Part shown: one piece after another, positions 48,275 through 57,692 of the stretch | Numbering within the stretch: the first letter of the stretch is position 1 | Layout of the letters: each line of letters begins with the position of its first letter | Source: Streptomyces albipurpureus | GTDB taxonomy: Bacteria > Actinomycetota > Actinomycetes > Streptomycetales > Streptomycetaceae | Reading direction: 5' to 3' | NCBI RefSeq assembly: GCF_023701525.1 | Contig: NZ_JAMQAW010000070.1 | Location: 62,001 to 126,000, forward strand | DNA: 64,000 bases | Notes under the pieces: generated by a model | Seen by the model: only the letters and a program-made list of their open reading frames with translations | The model's database searches: none | What the model was told of the DNA's origin: nothing | Position numbers and translations under genes: made by a program

Positions 48275-49864
48275 ATGACAGAGACCTGGCCACCCAACGG
48301 CCTGATCGGGAAATCTACCACCGTCACCCTGCGGCTCAGTATGTTCGGCCCGGAGCGGTACCGGTGCCCGGCGTCCGACGTGCTGAAGGCGCGCGGGCTG
48401 CGGCCTCGCGTACGGCCCGCCTGGAAACCAGAGGTGCTGGATCCGTTCCCCAACGGCCCGTTCATGGCCGCGGCCGACGAGCTCGATCGGCCAGCGGATG
48501 AAGCGCCGTCGAACCCGCCGAGCGGAGGTCGACAGCGTCCGCTGCACGACGGGGTGCGCCAGTGGACCGAGCATGCGCTACTGATGTACCGGAAGGCTTT
48601 TCCCACCGAGTCGGAACCGAATTCGGCCCTGCGCCTCGCTCCCAGCCCCTGGGTCTACAAGCATCAGCGAGCGGCTGGCGACGGTCAGACCGCCGCAGAG
48701 TACCGGATCACGGCCTGGGGTCGCTGCTTGGAATCCCCCGACGGTCGTCGGCGAGAGCTGCGTCTGCCGGTGGTCAAGCGCCTCCGTACTCGTAGCGAAA
48801 CAGAGCGCGCGATAGCAGCCCTTGTCGCGGCCGAAGGGAACCCTGATCCACGACTGGAAGAAGTCAGGGTCGTTCAGTTCTCCCTGTCCGACGGTCACAC
48901 GGCTCCGGTCTTCGAAGGCAGCCGGGACGAGGCACTGACCTTGTACCGGAAGGACGGGGCGCCCGCTGTCCGCGCTCTGCTCGGCAGCCAGGAATACCGC
49001 CCCGGTACCGCCTGCGTCTCGTGTGCTATCGCGCCAGTGTGCCCGACGCTTCCGAAGACCGCGGGACTACTGGGGACAGCCGACCGAAGTCGGCCGCGGC
49101 GCAGCTGGTCCTCGACCACCGGGCGCGGCCACCAGAGTTGCCCGGCCCGCGGCTACTTGCGCGGTCTGCGGCTCCCGGCTGATGACGCCGTGGAGCGGGG
49201 CGCCGCCGCCGAGCGTGGGCGGGCGTTGCATGCCTTCATCGCCGAGCGGCACGACCGGCAGACGCGCACGCCCTGCGCACCTGAGATCCCGGCGGACTGG
49301 GTACCCGAGGGGTACCGGCTCCCCGATGAGGAGCGGCAGCTCGGCGCTGATCTGCTGCGGCACCATGCCGAGGTCTGCCCGCTGCACACGGCCGAACCGA
49401 AGTCGGAGATCCGGATCGAGCCCCGGCTGGCCTTCGACGACACCGCAGCCGACTTGCTCATCCTGGCGGAACCCGACCTGCTCTACAGAAGAGAGGGTTC
49501 ATGGGTCTGGCGGGAGACTAAGACGTCTGCCAGCGACCGCCCCCGTCGCGACCTCATGGCTGCCTACCCTCAGCTGGCCCTGGCCGTAAAGATCATTGGC
49601 AGCGGCGTACTTTCTGGCCCGCAGGCCCAGGGGCGGGTCGAGCTGGAGCTGCTGCGCCCTGCCGGAGCCGATCTGCGCACCATCGATCCCTTCGCACCCG
49701 CGACCTTTGCCGCCGCCGAAACGGTGCTGCGCGAACAGGTTGCAGGCTGGCATACGGAGACGCTGTTCGAGGCAGTGCCCGGCCCGGAGTGTGCCCACTG
49801 CGAGGTGGCGAAGTGGTGCTCGGTGCGGCAGTCGCAGCAAGTGGGCCCAGAGGAGGACCAGTGA
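48275..49864 (+). CDS. Dual Cas4/RecB-like Fe-S PD-(D/E)XK nuclease, first gene of the pPIWI-RE operon
   Basis: This 529-residue protein appears to hold two Cas4/RecB-type modules in tandem. Each has an early cysteine in a CPA motif (Cys31; Cys289) and a later CxxCx5C (Cys247/250/256; Cys506/509/515). That spacing matches the Fe-S ligands of Cas4-type nucleases. The second module has a PD-(D/E)XK site: EPD (Asp401), then ETK (Glu414-Lys416). In the first module I see no clear catalytic triad, so it is probably structural or DNA-binding. It should cut or resect DNA. It starts the operon, and its stop overlaps the next start (GTGA). The canonical pPIWI-RE module has three genes, so this is an extra component. 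Confidence 0.82.
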   Translation: MTETWPPNGLIGKSTTVTLRLSMFGPERYRCPASDVLKARGLRPRVRPAWKPEVLDPFPNGPFMAAADELDRPADEAPSNPPSGGRQRPLHDGVRQWTEHALLMYRKAFPTESEPNSALRLAPSPWVYKHQRAAGDGQTAAEYRITAWGRCLESPDGRRRELRLPVVKRLRTRSETERAIAALVAAEGNPDPRLEEVRVVQFSLSDGHTAPVFEGSRDEALTLYRKDGAPAVRALLGSQEYRPGTACVSCAIAPVCPTLPKTAGLLGTADRSRPRRSWSSTTGRGHQSCPARGYLRGLRLPADDAVERGAAAERGRALHAFIAERHDRQTRTPCAPEIPADWVPEGYRLPDEERQLGADLLRHHAEVCPLHTAEPKSEIRIEPRLAFDDTAADLLILAEPDLLYRREGSWVWRETKTSASDRPRRDLMAAYPQLALAVKIIGSGVLSGPQAQGRVELELLRPAGADLRTIDPFAPATFAAAETVLREQVAGWHTETLFEAVPGPECAHCEVAKWCSVRQSQQVGPEEDQ

Positions 49865-50919
49865 CCGAGGACAGACAGGCTATCGATCTGCTGACCGCAG
49901 TGGCCCGTGGCGTGCTCGAACTGACCTCGATCAACCGGTCTGCGGCACTTCGGCTCCCCTACCCACCAGGAGTTCAACTCGTCTTGGACCAAATGGTGTT
50001 GTCGGGAATGACCCACGGCCATCCGATTCCAGCCGGAGTACCGGACCTGATGCGTTGGTGTCGGGAACGGGGGCCGGAAGAATGGGTGCCAGGGTTATCG
50101 GACGAACTCCTGACCGTTGACACCCGTCTGATCCACCCCGCGGCGGGTGAGCCTACGCGGACCTGCGCCGAGCTGGCCTCCCTCGGCCCGTACGGTGTGC
50201 TGGAGCGGGAAGCCGAAACACTGCTGGCGGAACTCGCCGCTGCCTGCGGCACCGTGGAGCGATTCGCGGTATGCCGAGACTTCCTCATCAATCGGCCGGT
50301 CGTGCTCCGTCCTGATCCGATGCAGCTGATGCAGCCGGCTGTGGCTCAGGTCTGGAGCCTAGTCAAGGGGCTCTACGGTCCTGTGCCCGACCGCTTCCCG
50401 GTCGCCGGGCTGGTGTACTGCTGCCGCGATTGTGGGCTTCTCGCCAAGTACGCCACGGCCGGGCACCCTTGGTGCGAGGGCGGCTGCTCATCGAGAGACC
50501 GCGAACTCGAAACGTCCCAGGAGTTCCAGTCGGCCCTTGCTCTTCCTTTCGCGCTCCGGCTCTTCCTGGCACTTCCCGGTCGCACCGAGCAGATAGTCCG
50601 CTCCCGGCTCACAGATCAGGTCCAGCTGCTCCCACTGGGCCTGGGTGTCCATCGCGTCACCGGCCCGGACGGAACCCTTCAGGTCTTCCAGGTCTATGAC
50701 CGAGAACAGCCGGGCCCGGCCGCTCTGCGGGCGGCGGAGGTCGCCGCCTTGCTCGGCGGGCCCCTGGACATCGTCATGCCGGACGTCGTGGCAGGGCGCC
50801 CCGGATATCGCCGGCGGTTCAGCCTGGCCCTACCGGTGGGAGCTCAGGTGCGCCTCGTGGCCGCGAGCGACTTCACAACACCGGGACCAGCCCATCGATC
50901 GAGGGGGAACCATGCGTAG
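49861..50919 (+). CDS. REase-fold protein of the pPIWI-RE module, catalytic residues apparently lost
   Basis: This 352-residue protein sits where pPIWI-RE operons encode a restriction-endonuclease-fold protein. It has a helical N-terminal part (about 1-170), a zinc-ribbon-like set of cysteines (CCRDC 187-191 and CEGGC 205-209), and a C-terminal domain with PFALRLFLALPG and LLPLGLGVHRVTGPDG. Where the family has a (D)xYD and DVKD pattern, this protein reads LGVH and QVYD. The metal-binding Asp and Lys are thus missing. It probably keeps a binding role while the upstream nuclease supplies cutting. It overlaps its upstream neighbour by 4 bp and its downstream neighbour by 8 bp. The family assignment rests on context and pattern and needs a profile search. 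Confidence 0.7.
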   Translation: MTEDRQAIDLLTAVARGVLELTSINRSAALRLPYPPGVQLVLDQMVLSGMTHGHPIPAGVPDLMRWCRERGPEEWVPGLSDELLTVDTRLIHPAAGEPTRTCAELASLGPYGVLEREAETLLAELAAACGTVERFAVCRDFLINRPVVLRPDPMQLMQPAVAQVWSLVKGLYGPVPDRFPVAGLVYCCRDCGLLAKYATAGHPWCEGGCSSRDRELETSQEFQSALALPFALRLFLALPGRTEQIVRSRLTDQVQLLPLGLGVHRVTGPDGTLQVFQVYDREQPGPAALRAAEVAALLGGPLDIVMPDVVAGRPGYRRRFSLALPVGAQVRLVAASDFTTPGPAHRSRGNHA

Positions 50920-53900
50920 TACTTCCCAGTCTCTGCGCGAGGTGGTCATCCCACTGTCGGATGCCGCCCCGAAGATGAAGCATGCCCGGCTCGTTTCCTT
51001 ATGCGAGATCGAGGTGGGACTCCTTCTCCAGGAGACATTTGCGGCAGAAGCGCCGGCGGAGGACGCCTGGACTCTGTTCAGCGGGTACCCGTTCGCACGG
51101 GCTTGGCGAGCCGTCGATGCGGTCGGGGAGCAGACTCTCCGCACAGCACGGCACACGGTGTGGACCTGGGGTCGGCGTAGGGCGTGGACCGAGGCACTCC
51201 GGGATTACCAACTGCTCGACCGCCAGCTCCGAGGCTATGAGGTCGCCGACCCGAGTCTTCCAGCCGCCCGCCGGCGTTCGCTATCGGTTGCACCGGACCG
51301 CTGGGACGCCTACGAACGGCTGCTGCGCGAGGCACCTGCTTTCACCGGACGACCCATGGTGATCGCTGCGGCCGGCCGGCACGCCTTTCCGATCGGTCGG
51401 CACCAGGCCACCGTTCAGCTGCCCGAGTCAGCCCTTCCCTCACCTGTCGAACACGATTTGGCGACACTGCCGGCGAACGGCGGCGAGCCACTGTCCTTCC
51501 TGTGGGGCGGCCTGCTGGAGACGGCGGCGTTCATGGATTCTGTGAAGTTCGAGAACTGGGCAGGGCGACTTGGGGCGGTACACCTCTTCACCCGCCAGGC
51601 GGACGAGTTCCGGCGCGCGGATCGCTTTGAAATACGACGGATCCAGCACCTGCTGGGCATCGTCGGCGCCGGTAAGAGCACCCTGCGAGACGTGCTGGCG
51701 GTGCACATGGCCCAACAGGGCATGCGGGCGACCATCGTCGTCGGGGACGTCGCGGAACAGCTCAAGATCGTGGAGCGGTACAACACATATGTGCCCCGCT
51801 CTGCTGCACCGGTTCTCGGTGCTTCGGGTCGCCAGCAGCACGCCGAGCGACTGCACAGGCGGTTGGCCGGCCGTGGCAGACGCAACTTGCTCGCGCACGA
51901 CGACCCGGCGTTCGCATACCTAAGCACGTCCTGCGCTCTGAATGCACTCCGATACGCAGAGGGGCAGCTCGCCGACGATCTGCTGGGATTCGGCGAGGCG
52001 CCTTGCGCCCGACTGCGAAAGCCCAGCCGTCGTCGCGACCCCGCCGGTGACCCCTGGGAACGACAGCAGTTGGCCTGCCCTTTCTGGTCCGCCTGTCCCC
52101 GTCATCATGGCGCCCGCGAGCTGGTCGGCGCGGCCCTATGGATTGCCACGCCTCCCAGCCTGGTCGATTCCAAGGTGCCGCACCCGCAGAACCCGGAACG
52201 CGTCCGGTACCTCGAACTCGCCTGTCGGCGCAGTGACCTGGTGATCATCGATGAGGCGGACCGGGTACAGATGCAGTTGGACCGGATGTTCGCGCCGGCT
52301 ATCCCGCTGATCGGAGGTGGCTCCGACACGCGGTCCTTCCTACACGATGTCAACCAGCACCGTATCCGTGAGTTGGCCGGTGCCGGCGGGATCCAGTTGT
52401 CCGACCGCGACGTGGAGAACTGGTCGGCGGCCGTCAACACCACGCAGACCGCCGCCGACCGCCTGATGGCCATGCTCGTCCGCGATGTCGAGCTGCGGAA
52501 CTGGGTCAGAATCGGGTACTTCAGCGCGTGGACACTCCAACTCCGCCTGATGGAGGAGCGGTATCCGCTCCCGGAAGATCGCGAGGGGATGCCGGTCGAG
52601 GCGTTGGATTCCGCGATCGGACATCGGCACCGAGCTCCACGGCTTCGACTCACCGAGATCCTCGACGCCTTCCGGGAGAATCCGTTCGGCGACCGGCAGC
52701 GACTCACTGAGGACGGCGTGGAACTCACCGCCTTGCTGGGCGAACTCCTGCACACCAACCGGCGCGAAACCACCCGCGAGCGACTGGAGGAGACGGTCTG
52801 CCGCCTTTTCTCCCTCGATCCGCTGCTGGAACCTTCGGCCGAATCCTCCGTGCGATACGAGGAGCTGCGCCACCTCGCGGCTACCGAGCAACCCAGGCCG
52901 CCGCAGTCTCCTGGAAAGAGTGGGGAGAAGGCCAGACGGCTGAAGAAGGGGCCCCTTCCGGAGAAGCCTGGCGACTGGCTCAAGCTGCTCATGACCCGCT
53001 TCGAGTTCACCATGCTCCTCAGCGCCCTGGAGCCCAGACTCGCCCTGATCAACGCCATGTGGCCGCGTGTCGCGTCAGCGCTCAACCTGGGCTTCAACGA
53101 GATGTACCGCAGGCCCCTCGACTACGCACCCATGGTGCCCGAGGCACCGATGGGCAATGTGATCGGCTTCCAATTCCTGATGGACAGCCCGGATAAGGGT
53201 GGAGTGCGCACCGGGGAACTGAGGTTCTTCCGATGCAGCGGGGTCGGCCGGGAGCTGCTTCGGGAGATGCCCGACCTGCCGACGGTGGACGGTCGCCCCG
53301 GTACTAACGTCCTGTTGATGTCGGGTAGCAGTTGGGCAGGTAAGTCCAGCCGCTATCACATTCCGGTAGACATAGGCGTGATCATCGAACCAGGCCCGGA
53401 GGACCTGGACCGTATCGCCGAACAGAGCCATTTCCGCTTCGAGTTCATTCGCAGCGGATGCGGTTGCCGCAGGGGCTGCACCTGCGATGGGCAGTACGAG
53501 GCGCAGCGGCTCTCCGGCGAGCCACTCGATCAACGGCAGGACATCCTGCGCCGAATGGCCGTCGCTCTTGGCGATGAGGATGCCGGAATTAGCCGTCTCC
53601 GGGAGGAGCTACAGGGCCTTCCGGAGAGCCGCCGCCACATCCTGCTGCTCGTCGGCAGCTACGAGGAATCCAAGGTCGTGGCGGACACCCTGCATACCCT
53701 CAACAAGAGGTGGAAGGGCAGGGTTCGCCGGCTGGTGTCGGATGACGATCCCGAGGCCGGCGCCTTGGCGGAGGACGACGAGCACCACGCGCCCGTCCTG
53801 CGCCGTGGGGACGTCGAGACGCTGGCCAGTACCCGCGCCGAGATCTTGGTGGCACCGTTACTAGCAGTGGAGCGCGGACACAACATCCTCGACCTTGACC

Positions 53901-54478
53901 GCGAGCATGCCGCGATTGGGTCGATCTACTTCCTTGCCCGACCCAACCCGCGCCCCGACGACCTCAGCCTCGCCGTACACGCGATCAACGACTGGATCGT
54001 GCGGGCCATGAAAGGCGGGGCGTTCAACGAATGGGTACGAAGCGAGACCAGCCTCGGTCTCGGTGCTCGTAAGGTCAGGGATCTTGCTCGGTCTCAGTGG
54101 TACCGGGTGCTCGCCCGGCGCATGGCATGGCGTTCCCTCGGAGATGACCGGGAAGCGATCACCTGGGATCTGCTCGTACTGATATGGCAAGTGATCGGCC
54201 GTTCCGTGCGTGGTGCGGTGCCTACCAGGGTTGCCTTCGTCGACGCAGCATTCTCCCCCCACCTGGCCGCTGGGGGGGCGTCCCAGGAACCGGACACTCC
54301 GAAGAGCAGCCTCCTGCACAGCATCCACTCCGTCCTTGAGCCCTACTTCACCCCCGGGACCGATGTGCCTGCCGACGATCGTCACATCGCCCGAGCGCTC
54401 TACCGCCCGATGTGGACAGCTCTCGACCGTTGTCTCAATCCATCCCCCGATGAAGGGAACACCGCATGTATCACCTGA
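50912..54478 (+). CDS. DinG/XPD-like Fe-S helicase of the pPIWI-RE module
   Basis: This 1188-residue protein is a superfamily 2 helicase. After an N-terminal domain of about 240 residues (the pPIWI_RE_Z-like position) come Walker A GIVGAGKST (249-257) and four cysteines (341, 365, 389, 395) at the XPD/DinG iron-sulphur position. Walker B IIDEADRV (Asp447-Asp450) and, far downstream, motif VI QVIGRSVR (1093-1100) complete the set. A second Cys-rich loop CGCRRGCTC lies at about 850. It should unwind DNA or RNA-DNA hybrids 5' to 3' for the Argonaute-like partner. GAGGGGG precedes the ATG. It overlaps the gene before it by 8 bp and the gene after it by 13 bp. Confidence 0.88.
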   Translation: MRSTSQSLREVVIPLSDAAPKMKHARLVSLCEIEVGLLLQETFAAEAPAEDAWTLFSGYPFARAWRAVDAVGEQTLRTARHTVWTWGRRRAWTEALRDYQLLDRQLRGYEVADPSLPAARRRSLSVAPDRWDAYERLLREAPAFTGRPMVIAAAGRHAFPIGRHQATVQLPESALPSPVEHDLATLPANGGEPLSFLWGGLLETAAFMDSVKFENWAGRLGAVHLFTRQADEFRRADRFEIRRIQHLLGIVGAGKSTLRDVLAVHMAQQGMRATIVVGDVAEQLKIVERYNTYVPRSAAPVLGASGRQQHAERLHRRLAGRGRRNLLAHDDPAFAYLSTSCALNALRYAEGQLADDLLGFGEAPCARLRKPSRRRDPAGDPWERQQLACPFWSACPRHHGARELVGAALWIATPPSLVDSKVPHPQNPERVRYLELACRRSDLVIIDEADRVQMQLDRMFAPAIPLIGGGSDTRSFLHDVNQHRIRELAGAGGIQLSDRDVENWSAAVNTTQTAADRLMAMLVRDVELRNWVRIGYFSAWTLQLRLMEERYPLPEDREGMPVEALDSAIGHRHRAPRLRLTEILDAFRENPFGDRQRLTEDGVELTALLGELLHTNRRETTRERLEETVCRLFSLDPLLEPSAESSVRYEELRHLAATEQPRPPQSPGKSGEKARRLKKGPLPEKPGDWLKLLMTRFEFTMLLSALEPRLALINAMWPRVASALNLGFNEMYRRPLDYAPMVPEAPMGNVIGFQFLMDSPDKGGVRTGELRFFRCSGVGRELLREMPDLPTVDGRPGTNVLLMSGSSWAGKSSRYHIPVDIGVIIEPGPEDLDRIAEQSHFRFEFIRSGCGCRRGCTCDGQYEAQRLSGEPLDQRQDILRRMAVALGDEDAGISRLREELQGLPESRRHILLLVGSYEESKVVADTLHTLNKRWKGRVRRLVSDDDPEAGALAEDDEHHAPVLRRGDVETLASTRAEILVAPLLAVERGHNILDLDREHAAIGSIYFLARPNPRPDDLSLAVHAINDWIVRAMKGGAFNEWVRSETSLGLGARKVRDLARSQWYRVLARRMAWRSLGDDREAITWDLLVLIWQVIGRSVRGAVPTRVAFVDAAFSPHLAAGGASQEPDTPKSSLLHSIHSVLEPYFTPGTDVPADDRHIARALYRPMWTALDRCLNPSPDEGNTACIT

Positions 54479-57192
54479 TCAGTACCACTGCCTATGAACC
54501 GAACGTGGACAGTGAACCCTGGACCGAGCAGTACCGGGTCATCAGCTTCCCCGAAGAGTGGCGGGCCGAGTTCATGGACCTCTACCGGCGGCGCTGGCGC
54601 CGCCGGGAACTGCCGGCGACCTTGCCTATCAGCAAGTTCAACGACCTGCTCCGAGCCACGGCTCCGGGCCTGGTGGCCACGGGCAGGGGGGCTGGCAGCA
54701 AGGCCGAGGTCCCGTGGTTCTACGCGTCTGAGGAGATGCCGGCGGAGCTGATCTCCCCGCTTCTGGCCTCCTGGGTGATGACCCTGCCGCCCGGCACCGA
54801 TCCCGACCCTGAGCGCATGGCCGACCACCGGACAGCCCTCGACCGGGCCCTTGCACTGATCGACGACCACACCCCGCAGTGGCGCACAGAGTCGGTGGAC
54901 CTCACGGCTGCGGAACCCTCTCCGGGCGGCACCGCCCAGCCCGACCGCAGGCTCTATCATCTGCTTCCCGAGCGGATCGGTGCGAGGCTGGCCGCCTCCC
55001 CGCTCCGACTCAATGGCGTCGATCTGTCCTTCCGGCTGGTCACCCGCGACCAAGGGGTTGAGCTGGTCAGCTGGCCACCACGGTCGTACACCAAGGACAG
55101 ACGCACGTGGTTCTACTCGGGACTGGTGACCGTCACCGTTCAGACGGTGCCCTTCGCCCCACGGTTTCGCGTGCATGTCTCTTACGGGATCCGTCGCTGG
55201 GCCACAGGATCACCCGTATGGCTGCCAGAGGGGCACGGTGCGACCGTACTGCTCGACGCGCCCCTGCCGTGGCCAGGTGTCCACGGCCCGCGCCGACGGC
55301 TCACAGCCAATTCTCTTGCCTACGACCGCAGCCTCGGGATGCTCGCCTGGAGTCGGCAGAGTCTGGTCGGCCTGCTACCCGAACTGGACATGACGCGCGC
55401 CTATCCCAAGCCGCCGGATCTGGTTGCCGAACCGGTCGGCTGGATCGAGGGCCAGAACGGAGTTGCAGTCGGCATCCTGCACAGCACCGCGATGGGTCGG
55501 CACGGTGTCGGCGCCGGGGTCATGCCTCTGGAACGGATGCTGCTCGATCACTGGGTCGAGGAAGGCATCCGCCCCTTCCTGCGCCGGGTACCCGAACTTG
55601 AACGCGTGCACCGGAAGTCCAAGCCTGTCCTGCTGCCCACCTCCCCGACGAAAGACCAGGCGGAGCAGGAGAAGCGGACCCGGCACCGTATCCAAGCCCG
55701 CCGCGACGCGGTGCGTGCGATCCTCGACGGGCGGCCGCTGCTGGTGGACGTGCTCTGGCAGACCGAGGAGACCCGGGACGCAGTGGTCGTGGCGCTTCGT
55801 GAGTGGCTGGGCTTCCCGGCCGGACCTCGCGGTGTGGATGGTGGCCAAGAGTGGCAGGTCGGAGATTTACGCGTTGTGCTGCGTACCCGTCCGCTCGGGA
55901 CCTTGGGTGCCCCACTTGAGATCAACCGGATATCCGGCCACTCGCGAGCACAGGCGCTCGCTTTGGCCACACGGGAGCGCGCTGCTCGGACGGCTGACCA
56001 CTTCGTCGCTCGGTCGGCTTCGGAAGGGCTGGTGATCGTTGAGACGCTCGGCCCCGAGCGTTTCCCGGCCCGGGACTCCGATCCCAAATCTGCACTCCGG
56101 ATCGGTTGCGCCATGGCGTGTCGAGTCAGCCAGTTCATCGTGGTACCGGAGGACTCCGACGGAGCCGTGGCCCATCGAGCCAAGTCCGCTGTGGCCGACG
56201 GGATGCGCCAACTTGGTGCTGTGGTCCCACCGGACCAACGCCTGGACGAGAAGCTGCCGGACGGCATTCAATACCTGGCGCTCTGGTACGTCCGGCGCCA
56301 GGCAGACGGTCCGACCCGGCAGGCGGGACAGCGCTTGGTCGCTCTCCGTGTCCGGCCACGCGATCCCGTGCATCCCGTGTGTGGCTGGGACGACACCCGC
56401 AAGAAGTGGCTCTCGTACGCCCAACTACTGCTCACCCTTGCTGTCAACGGGCCCGCGTCGGGGAGCCCGGCGCAGACCCGACCAGCCCGGGTCTTCTCCA
56501 CCCACGAAGAGCGGCGCGACGAGGTCGAACGCCAGGTGAGGTCGCTGTTCTACCAGGTATGTGACCGACCGACCCTGCTGCTAGCAAACAGCGGCAACCT
56601 ACGCGGGGTATGGCCCGGCCTGAACAACGGGCAACTGGTCAGGGACATGGTCACTTTCTACGGGGAACAGCCGACGCGGCTCGCGCTCCATGGGGGTGGC
56701 TTGCGAGCGGTGTTGATTCGGGACGCCAACAGTCGTGGCGAGACGCCCGAGTGGTATGCGCCCGGCGAGACCGACGAGGATCCGCCAGGCTTTTCCGCCG
56801 GCCTCTGGGCCGCCCGCGACACGGGCCCGGATAACCGAGTGTTCGTCAGCACTGTCGGTAAACCGCCGACGGCGGGTGCGGTGCGGCGTGACCTACGCAA
56901 ACTGGTGCCTGACAAGGCCTGGCCCCACGGCCCCGCGGCTACGGCCTGGAATCCACAGGCATTGGAACTCACCGTGCTGGGATGCCTGTCGGAGGCAGCT
57001 TTGGCCGCAGCGGGAAGCCCCGGCTCGACGCCAGAACGACCCGCGGTAATTGCGGCGGCCGTCCACCAGCTGCGTTTCCACGATGAGTACCACCCGCTCG
57101 CCCGGCCGCTCCCGCTGCACCTGGCGAAACTCGCCGAGGAGTACTTCCTACCACTGGCTCCAGCCCCGGCAACCGAGCAGGTCGACGAATAG
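54466..57192 (+). CDS. pPIWI-RE family Argonaute-like protein
   Basis: This 908-residue protein matches the prokaryotic PIWI-RE family (DUF3962/DUF3893). The N-terminal part (about 1-330) begins with ISTTAYEPN and YRVISFPEEW, as in the X domain. The C-terminal RNase H-fold (about 430-908) has LLLANSGNLRGVWPGLNN (Arg713), LRAVLIRDANSRGETPEWY (Arg752, Glu759, Glu762) and the terminal HQLRFHDEY...RPLPLHLAKLAEEY. The family is named for a conserved Arg and Glu in place of the usual Asp tetrad and is predicted to bind guide-target hybrids of invaders. No full DEDX slicer set is visible. AAGGGAA precedes the ATG. A hairpin terminator follows, so it ends the operon. Confidence 0.86.
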   Translation: MYHLISTTAYEPNVDSEPWTEQYRVISFPEEWRAEFMDLYRRRWRRRELPATLPISKFNDLLRATAPGLVATGRGAGSKAEVPWFYASEEMPAELISPLLASWVMTLPPGTDPDPERMADHRTALDRALALIDDHTPQWRTESVDLTAAEPSPGGTAQPDRRLYHLLPERIGARLAASPLRLNGVDLSFRLVTRDQGVELVSWPPRSYTKDRRTWFYSGLVTVTVQTVPFAPRFRVHVSYGIRRWATGSPVWLPEGHGATVLLDAPLPWPGVHGPRRRLTANSLAYDRSLGMLAWSRQSLVGLLPELDMTRAYPKPPDLVAEPVGWIEGQNGVAVGILHSTAMGRHGVGAGVMPLERMLLDHWVEEGIRPFLRRVPELERVHRKSKPVLLPTSPTKDQAEQEKRTRHRIQARRDAVRAILDGRPLLVDVLWQTEETRDAVVVALREWLGFPAGPRGVDGGQEWQVGDLRVVLRTRPLGTLGAPLEINRISGHSRAQALALATRERAARTADHFVARSASEGLVIVETLGPERFPARDSDPKSALRIGCAMACRVSQFIVVPEDSDGAVAHRAKSAVADGMRQLGAVVPPDQRLDEKLPDGIQYLALWYVRRQADGPTRQAGQRLVALRVRPRDPVHPVCGWDDTRKKWLSYAQLLLTLAVNGPASGSPAQTRPARVFSTHEERRDEVERQVRSLFYQVCDRPTLLLANSGNLRGVWPGLNNGQLVRDMVTFYGEQPTRLALHGGGLRAVLIRDANSRGETPEWYAPGETDEDPPGFSAGLWAARDTGPDNRVFVSTVGKPPTAGAVRRDLRKLVPDKAWPHGPAATAWNPQALELTVLGCLSEAALAAAGSPGSTPERPAVIAAAVHQLRFHDEYHPLARPLPLHLAKLAEEYFLPLAPAPATEQVDE

Positions 57193-57216
57193 ACGTTGCT
57201 GAGCCGGAGGTGCCGT

Positions 57217-57251
57217 GCTAGCCCTCGGGCCTTGACCCAAGGCCGGGTAGC
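57217..57251. terminator. Terminator of the four-gene operon
   Basis: GGCCTTG-ACC-CAAGGCC forms a 7-bp stem, extended outward by GCTA/TAGC and CCC/GGG with a small bulge. It lies 25 bp after the pPIWI-RE stop. The older, decayed operon starts right after it on the other strand, so it also marks the right limit of the inserted cassette. Confidence 0.7.
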
Positions 57252-57269
57252 TAACGGACTTCGGTTGGT

Positions 57270-57692
57270 GGCATGGGGTTTGACGGCCCGAGCGCAACGC
57301 TCGACGGGTACGGCGAAGGAGGCGTCCAGGTAGACGATCTGGAGCGTGTCGCCCATGAGCTGCTTGAGCTCGGCGATCGAGGCGTCGTCGTGGACGGACT
57401 CGATGGTGAACAGCCAGGTGGCGACGTGGGCGTCCGCGAAGCGGTTCAACTCGCCGAGCAGCAGCTCGGCCTGTCGCCGGGCCGACAACGCGTACGGGTC
57501 CGCAAGGCCCTCCCGGTGGGCGGCTTGCCTCAGCAGGAAGCCGATCTTGAAGCGCTGGGCACCGCACGTGCGCTGGACGGACTCGGCGCTGGTGCTCTTG
57601 CCGCACTCGCTCAGCCCACCGAAGGCGATGCCCCGGCGCAGGTGCCGACTCGGCTTGATCTCTTCAGGGGTGGCGTCGTCCCGGCCGTACAA
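57270..57692 (-). pseudogene. Truncated P-loop kinase-like gene
   Basis: The frame begins YGRDDATPEEIKPSRHL and has the P-loop GGLSECGKST (25-34), LLRQAAHREGL and a Walker B-like IVYLDAS, as in nucleoside or dNMP-type kinases. Family sequence ends near residue 140. Beyond that the frame only runs antisense into the pPIWI-RE gene. The gene was therefore cut by the arrival of the operon. Its start is fused to the end of the preceding DUF4254 sequence. Confidence 0.72.

Noticed and set aside
48275..49864. CRISPR-associated Cas4 of an adaptation module
   Set aside because: There is no cas1, cas2 or repeat array nearby; the gene is operonic with the pPIWI-RE module.
56658..57269. The rest of the P-loop kinase continuing to 56658
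   Set aside because: Beyond about 57270 the frame is antisense to the pPIWI-RE gene and loses family resemblance.
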